DNA of 64,000 bases from CAVQEK01 sp963711495 (GCA_963711495.1 CAVQEK010000003.1:62001-126000), one strand, 5' to 3'. Positions 16,912 to 26,375 are shown, counted from the stretch's first letter. Program-made: numbers and translations. The notes: generated by a model not told the origin, from the letters alone.

Positions 16912-19236
16912 CTATTTTTTCTTTTTTCTTGACCGTTTACCTTTCGAATTAGCCGGAGCTTCCTTAATAATTTCCTGGCATTCGACAAAGGTCAGGGCCG
17001 CCGGATCTTTCCCCTTGGGAATTTTATAATTTTTATTTTCAGCTTTCAAATAAGGGCCCCATTTTCCTTTCAAAATTTGAAAATCACCATTTTCAGAGAA
17101 CGTTTTGATGACCCTGGATGCATCCTCTTTTCTCTTTTCCTCAATAACTTCCAGGGCTCTGTTTAAGGAAATAGTCAGTGGATCATCATCTTTTGGAATG
17201 GAATAAAATTTGTTTTTATGTCGCAAATAGGGGCCAAAGCGGCCGATATTAGCTTCTATCTCTTCCCCTTCAAACTCTCCTATATTTCTGGGAAGTTTGA
17301 ATAATTCCATGGCATCGCCCAAAGTAATGGTTTCAATAAGTTGTCCTTTTCTCAGGCTGGAAAATTTAGGCTTTTCTTCGTCATTATTGTCGCCTATCTG
17401 AACAACCGGTCCAAATCTGGCCAATCGGGCAAATACCTTGCGGCCGGATACCGGATCTACACCCAACTCACGTGAAGTGCCAATTTCGGACCGGTCAATG
17501 TTTTCTGAGGTTTTTACATCGGAGTGGAATTTACTATAAAAATTATCAATCATTTTTTCCCATTCCTTATTTCCACGCGCAATATCATCAAGTTCTTCTT
17601 CTACATTTGCCGTAAAGGAATAATCTATGATATTCGGGAACTGTCCAACCAGAAAATCATTGACGATCATGGCCATGTTAGTGGGAAAAAGTTTGTTTTT
17701 TTCCTGCCCGGTAATTTCTGTTTGTTTTTGTTCTTTTATCGCATTGGATGTCAATACCACTTCTTCGTACTGTCGTTCTTTGCCTTCGCGAAATTCCTTG
17801 TTGATATATCCTCTTTTTTGAATAGTGGTTATCGTTGGCGCAAAAGTAGAAGGCCGGCCGATACCCATTTCCTCCAATTTTTTAACAAGACTAGCTTCTG
17901 TATATCTTGCAGGAGGCCGGGTGAAACCTTGCCGGGCCATCATATGATTGAGTTCAAGCATTTGGCCGATGGTTAACGGAGGCAGCATTGTCTTGCTTTC
18001 CCCATCCTGGTCTTCGTCGTCACTGGATTCGATGTAAACTTTCAGGAAACCTTCAAATTTGATGACTTCACCTTGTGCAGTCAGTTTTTCGTCAGTGGTT
18101 GATATGGCAATTGTTGCTATTGTGCGCTCGATTTGGGCGTCCGCCATTTGAGAAGCAATAGCCCTTTTCCAAATCAAGTCATACAGCCTTCTTTCATTAC
18201 CGTTTTCACCTGCTTCCTGCAAAGAAAAATTAGTCGGTCGGATAGCTTCATGGGCTTCCTGGGCATTTTTTGATTTACTTTTATAGTGTCTTATTTGTAC
18301 AAAATCGCCACCAAAGGAGTTCTTTATTTCGTCCCTGGCACCCGCAATTGCTTCATCAGACAAGTTTACAGAATCGGTACGCATATAAGAGATCTTTCCC
18401 GATTCGTAAAGCTTTTGTGCCAAGGTCATGGTTTGAGACACGGAGAAACTGAGTTTTCTACTTGCTTCTTGTTGAAGGGTGGATGTTGTAAATGGAGGCG
18501 CCGGACTTTTTTTACCTGGTTTTTTTTCCAGGTTTTCTATCGAATATTCTGCATTGATGCATTTTCGAAGAAAATCCAACGCTTCTTCCCTGGAATCAAA
18601 ACGGTTTGGCAATTCAGCTTTTAATGATTTGCCTTTTTCCAGGTTGAAAATGGCAGTTAATTTATAAAATGATTGAATATCAAATTTTTCAATTTCCCTT
18701 TCCCGTTCTACGACAAGACGTACAGCCACTGACTGAACACGCCCGGCGGATAAACCTGATTTAATTTTTTTCCAGAGCACTGGAGAAATTTCAAAACCTA
18801 CCAGTCTGTCGAGTACCCGGCGTGCTTGTTGTGCATTGATCAAATCCAGGTCGAGATCTCTCGGATTCTGGATGGCATTGAGAATGGCATTTTTGGTAAT
18901 TTCATGAAAAACGATGCGACGAGTCATCGTATCATCAAGTTTTAATGCTTCTTTGAGGTGCCATGAAATGGCTTCACCTTCACGGTCATCATCACTGGCC
19001 AAATAGATAATTTCCGCATCTTTGGCCAGTTTCTTTAATGTTTGAATCACTTCTTTTTTGTCAGGAGGAATCTCATAAGTTGGCCTGAAACCATTTTTAA
19101 TATCTACCGCCAGATCATCTTTGGGTAAATCACGCACGTGCCCATAACTTGAAACGACTTTGTAATCTTTACCCAAATATCCTTCAATGGTTTTTGCTTT
19201 CGCTGGTGATTCAACAATCACTAGATTCTTCGACAT
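16912..19236 (-). CDS. topA: DNA topoisomerase I
   Basis: 774 residues from the ATG at 19236 (MSKNLVIVESPAKAKTIEGYLG); a 24-residue upstream extension to 19308 is not family-like. Type IA topoisomerase that relaxes negative supercoils. The TOPRIM domain has YLASDDDREGEAISWHL, and the active-site Tyr is in GKISYMRTDSVNLSD. RLVGFEISPVLWKKIKSGLSAGRVQSVAVRLVVEREREI is classical. The C terminus lacks the Cys4 zinc fingers of E. coli TopA; instead it has three Topo_C repeats (LARFGPVVQIGD, GRFGPYLRHKNKFYSIP, GKWGPYLKAENKNYKIP) and a lysine-rich tail (KGKRSRKKKK). Cotranscribed with the sirtuin. Confidence 0.96.
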   Translation of the reverse strand: MSKNLVIVESPAKAKTIEGYLGKDYKVVSSYGHVRDLPKDDLAVDIKNGFRPTYEIPPDKKEVIQTLKKLAKDAEIIYLASDDDREGEAISWHLKEALKLDDTMTRRIVFHEITKNAILNAIQNPRDLDLDLINAQQARRVLDRLVGFEISPVLWKKIKSGLSAGRVQSVAVRLVVEREREIEKFDIQSFYKLTAIFNLEKGKSLKAELPNRFDSREEALDFLRKCINAEYSIENLEKKPGKKSPAPPFTTSTLQQEASRKLSFSVSQTMTLAQKLYESGKISYMRTDSVNLSDEAIAGARDEIKNSFGGDFVQIRHYKSKSKNAQEAHEAIRPTNFSLQEAGENGNERRLYDLIWKRAIASQMADAQIERTIATIAISTTDEKLTAQGEVIKFEGFLKVYIESSDDEDQDGESKTMLPPLTIGQMLELNHMMARQGFTRPPARYTEASLVKKLEEMGIGRPSTFAPTITTIQKRGYINKEFREGKERQYEEVVLTSNAIKEQKQTEITGQEKNKLFPTNMAMIVNDFLVGQFPNIIDYSFTANVEEELDDIARGNKEWEKMIDNFYSKFHSDVKTSENIDRSEIGTSRELGVDPVSGRKVFARLARFGPVVQIGDNNDEEKPKFSSLRKGQLIETITLGDAMELFKLPRNIGEFEGEEIEANIGRFGPYLRHKNKFYSIPKDDDPLTISLNRALEVIEEKRKEDASRVIKTFSENGDFQILKGKWGPYLKAENKNYKIPKGKDPAALTFVECQEIIKEAPANSKGKRSRKKKK

Positions 19237-19358
19237 AACAAAATTAGATTTTAATGTAAGTGCCAAATATCTGTAAATTTTTATTAAAATAGCAAATTCG
19301 TGGCCCAAGTGCCCGATTAAGTATATAAAAATGAATGTAGATTTTTAATAAAAAAATT

Positions 19359-19859
19359 GTGAAAAAAGAACTAATCTTCATCAGACACGGGAAATCGAAA
19401 GAAAAAGAAGCGGGGGAGAAAGATATTGATCGCATGCTCGAGGGAAGCGGCATGCGTGAGATCTCCCGTTTGGGCCGATACCTAAAATTGAACGATATCA
19501 TACCGGATATGATCCTGTTTAGTCCTGCGCTTAGAGCAAGGCAAAGTGCTGAACTTATTGGCGACCAAATCGAAATCCCACCGGATAAATTGGTAGAGCA
19601 TGAAGATCTGTTTGATGCTTCCGTACGCGTGATCTTGCACATCATCAACGAATTGGCAGACGAATTGAATAGAGTTTATGTGGTAGGGCATAATCCCGGA
19701 TTGCTGTATTTTGCCGAGTTTATAAGTGGCGAGTCCTTAGGACAACTCCCTGCCGGAGGATTAGTCCGTATCGTATTTGAGGTGAATAATTGGGCATCAA
19801 TTACAGAAAAAACCGGCAGAATTGTAGGGACTATTTTTCCAGGTGAATTTGAAGTATGA
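19359..19859 (+). CDS. sixA: SixA-type histidine phosphatase
   Basis: 166 residues from a GTG start. The catalytic RHGKSKEK (His10) and second His in YVVGHNPGLLYF are those of the small phosphoglycerate-mutase-like SixA branch. MILFSPALRARQSAE is the third family motif. SixA proteins remove phosphate from phosphohistidine, for example on Hpt or PTS proteins; the target here is unknown. The spermidine synthesis fusion gene begins immediately at its stop codon, so the two are translated from one transcript. Confidence 0.88.
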   Translation: MKKELIFIRHGKSKEKEAGEKDIDRMLEGSGMREISRLGRYLKLNDIIPDMILFSPALRARQSAELIGDQIEIPPDKLVEHEDLFDASVRVILHIINELADELNRVYVVGHNPGLLYFAEFISGESLGQLPAGGLVRIVFEVNNWASITEKTGRIVGTIFPGEFEV

Positions 19860-19861
19860 CC

Positions 19862-21142
19862 ATGCGGGCATTGGGCAGACATGTCATAGTAGAATTATAC
19901 AATTGTAATATCGATCTGATTGAGGATGTTGTATATGTCGAAAAAGCCATGGTTAAGGCAGCTCAAACATCGGGTGCCACGGTCATTAATAGTACCTTTC
20001 ATCATTTCTCCCCTTATGGAGTTTCTGGAGTTGTAGTAATACAAGAAAGCCATATGTCAATCCACTGTTGGCCGGAATATTGTTTTGCTTCTGTTGATCT
20101 TTTTACCTGTGGAGATGTTGTAAATCCCTGGAAAGCTTATGATGTATTAAAAGAATCATTAAAAGCAGAACATGGATCAGCCGTGGAGATGAGCCGGGGA
20201 CAAGTTAATTTACTTGGTAAAAAGCATCATTTATCCCATGAAAAGCGTGATTCTTCCAGTCATGAACAACAGGAATACAGTAGAACCCGCGACGTATGGT
20301 TTACTGAGCGCAATACCGATATCGCATTATCATTGAAGCATACTGGGAAAAAATTGTTCGAATGTCAGTCAGCGTTTCAAAAAGTTGAAATTTATGATTC
20401 GATGGCACTGGGTAAAATATTGGTCCTCGATGGCAACATTACCTGTGCAGAAAAAGACGAATATGTGTATCATGAGATGATTGCTCACGTGCCAGCATTT
20501 GTCCACCCTAATCCTGAGAAAATACTGATAATTGGTGGCGGGGATGGCGGAACAGTGCGTGAACTCGTCAAACATAAAATGGTCAAACAAATCGATCTGG
20601 TCGAAATCGATAAAACAGTTATAGAAGCAACCAGTGAATTTATGCCGGAAGTTTCAGTGGCATTGCAGCATCCGAAATTGAATATAACAATTGATGATGG
20701 CGTGAAATATGTGAAAAAAAACAAACACCGAAAATATGATTTGATTATTGTTGATTCTAATGATCCCGTTGGACCGGGCACCGGATTATTTACCAGTGAA
20801 TTTTATCTGGATGTCTATGATTTGCTGGATGAAAATGGAATTCTCATAACGCAGAGTGAATCTCCGCGATTCAATGAAAAAGTATTTCAAAAAATTTACC
20901 ATGGATATTATGATATTTTTGGCAGAAACAATGTCCATTGCTACTTAATATATTTGCCTTCCTATCCGACAGGAATGTGGAGCTTTTCTTTTAGTTCAAA
21001 AGGAAAAATTCATCCTGTTGATGATCTTAAAATGGAAAGATTAAATGATTTTTTTAAAACATACCAAATGAAATATTATAATTCACAAGTACATATTGGG
21101 GCATTTTCTTTGCCAAATTTTGTTTTGGAATTACTGTCATGA
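19862..21142 (+). CDS. Fused S-adenosylmethionine decarboxylase - spermidine synthase
   Basis: A single 426-residue chain that should carry out both steps turning S-adenosylmethionine and putrescine into spermidine. Residues 1-118 form a class 1b SpeD: with the start at 19862 (MRALGRHV) the pyruvoyl-forming Ser is 63 (ESH), the acid/base residues are His68 and Cys83 (FTCG), identical to Thermotoga numbering from memory; an ATG at 19856 overlapping the sixA stop is also possible. Residues about 119-145 are a hydrophilic linker. Residues about 146-426 form SpeE: IIGGGDGGTVRE binds decarboxylated SAM, and IIVDSNDPVGPGTGLF holds the catalytic Asp. Processing at Ser63 would split off a small beta chain and leave SpeE fused to the alpha chain. 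Confidence 0.92.
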   Translation: MRALGRHVIVELYNCNIDLIEDVVYVEKAMVKAAQTSGATVINSTFHHFSPYGVSGVVVIQESHMSIHCWPEYCFASVDLFTCGDVVNPWKAYDVLKESLKAEHGSAVEMSRGQVNLLGKKHHLSHEKRDSSSHEQQEYSRTRDVWFTERNTDIALSLKHTGKKLFECQSAFQKVEIYDSMALGKILVLDGNITCAEKDEYVYHEMIAHVPAFVHPNPEKILIIGGGDGGTVRELVKHKMVKQIDLVEIDKTVIEATSEFMPEVSVALQHPKLNITIDDGVKYVKKNKHRKYDLIIVDSNDPVGPGTGLFTSEFYLDVYDLLDENGILITQSESPRFNEKVFQKIYHGYYDIFGRNNVHCYLIYLPSYPTGMWSFSFSSKGKIHPVDDLKMERLNDFFKTYQMKYYNSQVHIGAFSLPNFVLELLS

Positions 21143-21586
21143 GCCAATCAATATATGGATATAATAATCTCATTATAAGTAAATTAAAATTCATTGTATT
21201 GTTTATTAAAATAATATATTATTTGACTTTCTTTAGCGCAAATAATCTTTTGATTTTTTAAAATATAACAAGTGAATTGCATTGTTTATGTAATTGTTGA
21301 ATTAATAAATTCATTATTGGTAATTTTTAGAAAAAATATTACGTTCATATGTGACAGCAGCGCAACATTTTTGGACTTCAAGTTTATCATAATATAATAA
21401 GCGGTAATTTTTTGATTATCAATAAAGTATATAAAATAATAAAGGCAAAAACATGACGGCTTAAACAAGTATAATTTACCGTATTATACTACACACTTTC
21501 TGTTTGCATGTTATCTGATTAGTTTGTCAAGTTCTTATTTAATCAATTTGTAGTGTCTTGATCAAAACAGAAACAGTAGGACAAAC
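21143..21586. other. AT-rich intergenic region, 444 bases
   Basis: No gene seen, and notably richer in A/T than its surroundings. It contains a perfect inverted repeat, listed separately (21468-21490). The promoter of the small exported protein downstream should lie in the last 100 bases. Confidence 0.45.
21468..21490. promoter_or_regulatory. Perfect 8-bp inverted repeat upstream of a small exported protein gene
   Basis: AGTATAAT (21468-21475) and ATTATACT (21483-21490) flank the spacer TTACCGT. The repeat lies about 97 bases before the ATG at 21587, so it could be a regulator binding site or an RNA hairpin. There is no T-run after it. Confidence 0.35.
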
Positions 21587-21997
21587 ATGAGATTTACGGT
21601 ATTCAATTTTTTAGCTTTACAGATTATTGCCTGGTTATTATTTTTTAATGGGGGTAAACAGGCTACTGAATATGCCCATCTTACTGATACCTGGGAAGTT
21701 GTCAATATTGATCAGCAGAACGATGACAATGTTATTTTGCATTATCCAACGTTTAATCAGCTCACATTAAATGCAGATGGTACATTTGAAAGATTGAAAT
21801 TAGACGGCTCTGTGGAAAATGGACAATGGTTCGTTGATAAAAATAACGCTCAACTTACCCTGTCATCACCAACAGAGAATGAGGAATATCAGATCATACA
21901 ATTGCCTACTGAAAAAAGAAATCTTTTTATCATTAAAGAATTTAAAGACAAATCGCCAGAGAACAGTGAACAAGAATACCGACTAACTCGTCTGTGA
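21587..21997 (+). CDS. Small exported lipocalin-like protein
   Basis: 136 residues with an N-terminal hydrophobic stretch (residues 5-20), a signal peptide or anchor. The rest looks like a lipocalin-like beta-barrel: LTDTWEVVNID opens it, then FNQLTLNADGTFERL, GQWFVDKNNAQLTLSS and a final EQEYRLTRL. This W-plus-TFxxDGTF layout is common in uncharacterised Bacteroidota lipocalin-like or DUF5004-type proteins. Function unknown. It converges with pgi across 20 bases without a clear terminator. Confidence 0.6.
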   Translation: MRFTVFNFLALQIIAWLLFFNGGKQATEYAHLTDTWEVVNIDQQNDDNVILHYPTFNQLTLNADGTFERLKLDGSVENGQWFVDKNNAQLTLSSPTENEEYQIIQLPTEKRNLFIIKEFKDKSPENSEQEYRLTRL

Positions 21998-22017
21998 TTT
22001 GCTCTCCATAATTGTTT

Positions 22018-23670
22018 TTATTTCCGCATTTGCTTATAAGTATTGATAAGATTGTTGGTGGAGCAATCATGGGCATCAACTGCTTGGTCATTTCGTAATT
22101 CAGGTAGAATTTTATTGGCAAGTTGCTTGCCAAGTTCCACACCCCATTGGTCAAAACTAAATATATTCCAGATGACACCTTGGACAAAAATCTTGTGTTC
22201 ATACATCGCAATCAGGCTGCCCAATATTTCGGGAGTAAGTTTTTTGAACAAGATAGAATTTGTAGGTTTATTCCCCTGAAATATTTTATAGGGCAGGAGT
22301 GATTCGATTTCTTCTTTTGTTTTCCCCGCATTTTTCAATTCTTCCCGTACTTCTTGTTCATCTTTTCCTTTCATTAAAGCTTCGGTCTGGGCAAAGAAAT
22401 TGGCGAGTAATTTCATATGATGATCACCAATTGGATTTTGACTGATGGCCGGCGCCAAAAAATCACAAGGAATAAGTTTTGTTCCCTGATGGATGAGCTG
22501 ATAAAACGCATGCTGACCATTTGTACCTGGTTCTCCCCAAATGATAGGGCCCGTCTGATAATGGACAACCTCACCGGATCTATCTACATATTTCCCGTTA
22601 CTTTCCATATTTCCTTGTTGAAAATAGGCGGCGAAACGATGCATGTACTGATCGTATGGTAGAATCGTCTCGGTAGATGCATGATGAAAATTGTTGTACC
22701 ATATGCCAATGAGCGCCAGCACTACTGGAATATTTTTTTCCAGTGGGGCAGTACGGAAATGCTGATCCATTTTATAGGCACCTTTCAACATGGCTTCGAA
22801 GTTCTCATAACCGATAGTGCAGGCTATGGAAAGTCCGATGGCCGACCACAGAGAATATCGTCCTCCCACCCAGTCCCAGAATTCGAACATATTTTGCGTG
22901 TCGATTCCGAATTCTTCTACGGCTTTTTCGTTGGTTGAAAGTGCTGCAAAATGTTTTTTAATATGCACTTTATCCTTGGCAGTTTCGATGAACCAATCTC
23001 TGGCAGTATGCGCATTGGTCATGGTTTCCTGGGTGGTGAATGTTTTGGAGGCAATCAGAAATAAGGTAGTTTCCGGGCTGAGCTTTTTCAATGTTTCTGC
23101 AATATGAGTGCCGTCTACATTGGACACAAAATGAACATTGATATGCGGTTTTTTGTAGGGTTTGAGGGCCTCTGTAACCATCAGGGGCCCAAGGTCAGAG
23201 CCGCCGATGCCAATATTGACAATATCTGTAATGCGTTTTCCTGTATAACTTAACCATTCGCCATTGACAACACCATTGGAAAATTTCTTCATTTTTTCCA
23301 GGACCCGGCGAACTTCGGGCATCACATTCTCTCCATCGGCATATACCGGGTCATTATCCTGTTTTCTAAGGGCCGTGTGTAACACCGCCCTGTTTTCAGT
23401 TTCATTTATTTTTTCTCCTGAGAACATTGAGGCAATACTATCTTTTACCGCAGTTTCCTGTGCCAGTTCGAACAATAATTTCAATGTCTCTTCTGTGATG
23501 ATATTTTTAGAACAGTCAACCACAATATCATCCCATTGATATGTGTATTTTTTAAAGCGTTCAGGATCGTCGTGGAATAGTTCTTTCATTGATATATCTG
23601 AGATCCTATTATAATGATCTTCAAGTTTTTTCCAGGCTTTGGTTTGTGTGGGATTTAGTTTATGTAACAT
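22018..23670 (-). CDS. pgi: Glucose-6-phosphate isomerase
   Basis: 550 residues from the ATG at 23670 (MLHKLNPTQTKAWKKLEDHY); an upstream extension to 23751 is not family-like, and an ATG at 23676 is an alternative. It interconverts glucose 6-phosphate and fructose 6-phosphate. Both PGI signatures are present: DWVGGRYSLWSAIG and FDQWGVELGKQLA. GIGGSDLGPLMV and the NGQHAFYQLIHQG segment are further family hallmarks. It is the fifth gene after a four-gene exported-protein operon on the same strand, about 100 bases downstream, so it could be read through from it. Confidence 0.96.
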   Translation of the reverse strand: MLHKLNPTQTKAWKKLEDHYNRISDISMKELFHDDPERFKKYTYQWDDIVVDCSKNIITEETLKLLFELAQETAVKDSIASMFSGEKINETENRAVLHTALRKQDNDPVYADGENVMPEVRRVLEKMKKFSNGVVNGEWLSYTGKRITDIVNIGIGGSDLGPLMVTEALKPYKKPHINVHFVSNVDGTHIAETLKKLSPETTLFLIASKTFTTQETMTNAHTARDWFIETAKDKVHIKKHFAALSTNEKAVEEFGIDTQNMFEFWDWVGGRYSLWSAIGLSIACTIGYENFEAMLKGAYKMDQHFRTAPLEKNIPVVLALIGIWYNNFHHASTETILPYDQYMHRFAAYFQQGNMESNGKYVDRSGEVVHYQTGPIIWGEPGTNGQHAFYQLIHQGTKLIPCDFLAPAISQNPIGDHHMKLLANFFAQTEALMKGKDEQEVREELKNAGKTKEEIESLLPYKIFQGNKPTNSILFKKLTPEILGSLIAMYEHKIFVQGVIWNIFSFDQWGVELGKQLANKILPELRNDQAVDAHDCSTNNLINTYKQMRK

Positions 23671-23772
23671 AATCATCTCATTTAAGATGGAACATTTTTT
23701 AATGGGCCCAAAATAACGAATAATATGCTGGCACATCAAGCAATGCAGCAAGAGATTATCTAAAGGAATGTT

Positions 23773-25149
23773 TTACAGGATATGATCGATTTCCACGATG
23801 ACCATTACCGCGTTTTGGGTAGTGGCGGTAGCGTCAAATTGAATTTTATTTCCCTGGCAGGAGAAGGAGATGGCCGAATTGTCGAGATAGGAATGGAACT
23901 GGTTTTGTATATTGTCTATTAGCGAATTGCTAAAATGCATCAATTTGTTCATCTCACTATTAATATTAATTGGCGTTTTAGATAGGATAATGCATAAATA
24001 ATCTTTACCCGGTTCGCCGGTGAGTCGGATGAAATTATTTTCGTCTGGTAATGCTATTTGTGTAGAACTGTTAGGAAGCGCTGCGCTTACCGTATTATTA
24101 TAAGGAAAAATGGGATAATATTCATTCGTTAGATCTGTGCCGAAAGTATACACAAATGCCGGGTGATCATTGTGCATTAATATTTGGAAATTAGTGCCAT
24201 TTTTAAAGGCTCCGGTAGTTTTGAAAAAACCGTTTTTCACATATTCTATGGGCATTGAAGAATGGTCGTCGAGCATAAGCTCAATAATACCGGAAATCTT
24301 ATAATTTTCTTTATCGTCTTCAGCCTTGATCAGTTCATAGGCATATCTGGTAAATCGGGCAAAATCACCATACCTTATCCACATAAAACCACCATTTCCC
24401 CAGTCGGTGCCCCAACTGTTCATGACTTCGACAGCGCCTCCAAATTTGTCATCGTCGTAGCCCATAACGCACAGTGCCTGAGCAGGAAAATGATCACTGA
24501 TTTTTTCTCTGGGTTGCCAGAACTCCTTTGCTGTTTGAAAAGAAGGTGGACAAACCATACCAACAACCACCGGTCGATTTTCAGAAAGTACTTTTTTTAT
24601 ACTATTAATCTTGTTTTCAGTTGACTCGTCAATATCAAATAGTCGTACAAAATCAGTAATGTGATCACCGTTTGGCTGCACATTTACGGCCGAGGCCAAA
24701 TCTTTAGGGCAAAATTCCTGAAAATCTTTATATTTTACCGTTCCCTGGTTTTTGAGGGCATTAAGGGCGTCAAAAAGTGTGGACCCTTTTAAGCACGCTC
24801 TGTCGCTTTCAGGTTTTACTAATGTGTAGGTATAAACGGGGGAGTAGGCATTCCTGGTAATGTCGTATCGATCTGACCAATTTTTCAATTGCGCCTCAAT
24901 AATGGTGTATGCACTCCATGATACGGCCCAGGCGGCACTTGTATTCATTTGTAACTGATTGCCTGGTTTTGGACAATACTTTTTCAGTGATATATGATCT
25001 GGCAGATCAATAAAATCCCTCGAAGATATCAACACTTTTTTCGGAGCTTTTTCATATTGTTCATCGTCATACTTCAGACCCATATTGTAAAACTGTGCCT
25101 GAATAGAAGATACAATCATAAAGGACGCAATAAGTAGAAGATACCTCAT
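23773..25149 (-). CDS. Exported papain-fold (C1) pseudoprotease with lost catalytic Cys and His
   Basis: 458 residues; the signal peptide (1-18) ends in SSIQAQ. Residues about 50-275 match the papain fold: where active enzymes have QGxCGSCWAF this protein has NTSAAWAVS, so the nucleophile Cys is Ala73 before Trp74; where active enzymes have HAxxVVGYDD it has QALCVMGYDD, so the His is Gln224. The Asn motif is intact (MNSWGTDWGNGGFMWI, Asn244). Residues about 280-458 are a second, unrecognised beta-rich domain. It starts 2 bases after the caspase-fold gene stop, so translation is probably coupled. Probably a binding, inhibitory or regulatory partner rather than an enzyme. Confidence 0.82.
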   Translation of the reverse strand: MRYLLLIASFMIVSSIQAQFYNMGLKYDDEQYEKAPKKVLISSRDFIDLPDHISLKKYCPKPGNQLQMNTSAAWAVSWSAYTIIEAQLKNWSDRYDITRNAYSPVYTYTLVKPESDRACLKGSTLFDALNALKNQGTVKYKDFQEFCPKDLASAVNVQPNGDHITDFVRLFDIDESTENKINSIKKVLSENRPVVVGMVCPPSFQTAKEFWQPREKISDHFPAQALCVMGYDDDKFGGAVEVMNSWGTDWGNGGFMWIRYGDFARFTRYAYELIKAEDDKENYKISGIIELMLDDHSSMPIEYVKNGFFKTTGAFKNGTNFQILMHNDHPAFVYTFGTDLTNEYYPIFPYNNTVSAALPNSSTQIALPDENNFIRLTGEPGKDYLCIILSKTPININSEMNKLMHFSNSLIDNIQNQFHSYLDNSAISFSCQGNKIQFDATATTQNAVMVIVEIDHIL

Positions 25150-25151
25150 AT

Positions 25152-26348
25152 TTATTCTGCCACAAAAATAAAATCACTTCCCGGTTCATTGTTCCCAAAT
25201 TCACCATATCTGGGTTCGGGATTAATTTTTTCAAGAAAAGCCTTCAATTCACCCAGCGTAAGGATCCCATCACTGCCACCATCCGTTCTCAATGCTTCAA
25301 GGAATTTTCTGACAAATGGCGAATGACTCCCTGGCTTACCATCTGGCACGTATTCTTTACCGCCGCTGGTGAGAAACATGCGTGTTTTAAATTTTAATTT
25401 ACGGTTAATGTATTCGTAATGATCAAGTTCTCGATACAATCCGTCCCCATCGCCACGGAGATTTGAAGAACTGATCAAAGGATCAAATGCACCACCGAAA
25501 CAGGCATCGATGGCCAGGAAAATGTGTTCGTTAGACATATTGTTGACGATTTCACGCAAATTGCTGTAGGATATATAGCTGATTTTTTCCTCATCATTTT
25601 TCTTAGTGTCTTTACAAACAATATAACCTTGGTTGAAAAGATTATCATAATTGCCGTGGCCAGCAAAAAATATAAATAACTGGTCATTGGGCAAAAAGCT
25701 TTTCTTCGAATATTTTCTCAAGGTTTGCAAGACTTCTTTTTTGGTAGGATTTTTAACAAGTTCTATCTGGAATCCATAAGTGTTTTTGAGTTCGTCAGCA
25801 ATGGCTTCTGCATCCTGGATGGGATTGATGAGCCTGCCCCATTCGTCATAATCATCACTGGCAAAGAGCAGCGCATAATCAGTGCGATTAGTAGCCTTTT
25901 CAACCAATTCGTTCACATCAAGGGTAATATTCCTGATAGAACTTACCATTCCTCCATCTTCGTTTTTCGCTGTGACCATTAATTTGTTATCACCTGGTCT
26001 CAGCAGGATCTCAGAATCGATGGATCGATTGTAACTATAAACGTCGGAGGATTTTACGATTGAAAATCCACGCTGCATGGATAGCGGATAATCGTTAATA
26101 TAAACCTCAATGGTTTTTAAATTGGAATTGGAGTTGATATTCAGTTTGAGCTGAAAACTCCGTGATTTAACTGTTATTGTTTTATCAACAGGATTTTCCC
26201 AGTCAATCACCGGTAAGACCTCTTTGTCATCTGATTTACTGAGATCCAGATTAAAATCCGTTGTTGTGCCGGTGATTTCGACATTCTGACTATACGCCCT
26301 GATAAACAGGATAGTCATTAAAAATATTGCGATTGTAAAAGTTCTCAT
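25152..26348 (-). CDS. Exported caspase-family (C14) protease
   Basis: 398 residues; the signal peptide (1-20) ends in IRAYSQ. Residues about 55-145 form an Ig-like strand-rich domain (SFQLKLNINSNSNLKTIEVYIN). Residues about 155-398 are a caspase fold: ALLFASDDYDEW first strand, His231 in FIFFAGHGNYD, Cys283 in LAIDACFGGAF, and FLTSGGKEYVPDG later. Both catalytic residues are intact, and the protein is exported, unlike cytosolic caspases. It lies second from the end of a tight operon, 27 bases after the cadherin/T9SS gene and 2 bases before the pseudo-papain. Orthocaspase-like cleavage after Arg/Lys is possible but not established. Confidence 0.88.
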   Translation of the reverse strand: MRTFTIAIFLMTILFIRAYSQNVEITGTTTDFNLDLSKSDDKEVLPVIDWENPVDKTITVKSRSFQLKLNINSNSNLKTIEVYINDYPLSMQRGFSIVKSSDVYSYNRSIDSEILLRPGDNKLMVTAKNEDGGMVSSIRNITLDVNELVEKATNRTDYALLFASDDYDEWGRLINPIQDAEAIADELKNTYGFQIELVKNPTKKEVLQTLRKYSKKSFLPNDQLFIFFAGHGNYDNLFNQGYIVCKDTKKNDEEKISYISYSNLREIVNNMSNEHIFLAIDACFGGAFDPLISSSNLRGDGDGLYRELDHYEYINRKLKFKTRMFLTSGGKEYVPDGKPGSHSPFVRKFLEALRTDGGSDGILTLGELKAFLEKINPEPRYGEFGNNEPGSDFIFVAE

Positions 26349-26375
26349 TGCTGTGTTTTTTTCGACCGTTAAAAG

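Noticed and set aside
16896..16988. N-terminal extension of the sirtuin
   Set aside because: This part overlaps the end of topA and is basic and low in complexity because of the antisense-free frame shift of the lysine-rich tail; family proteins start at the ATG at 16895.
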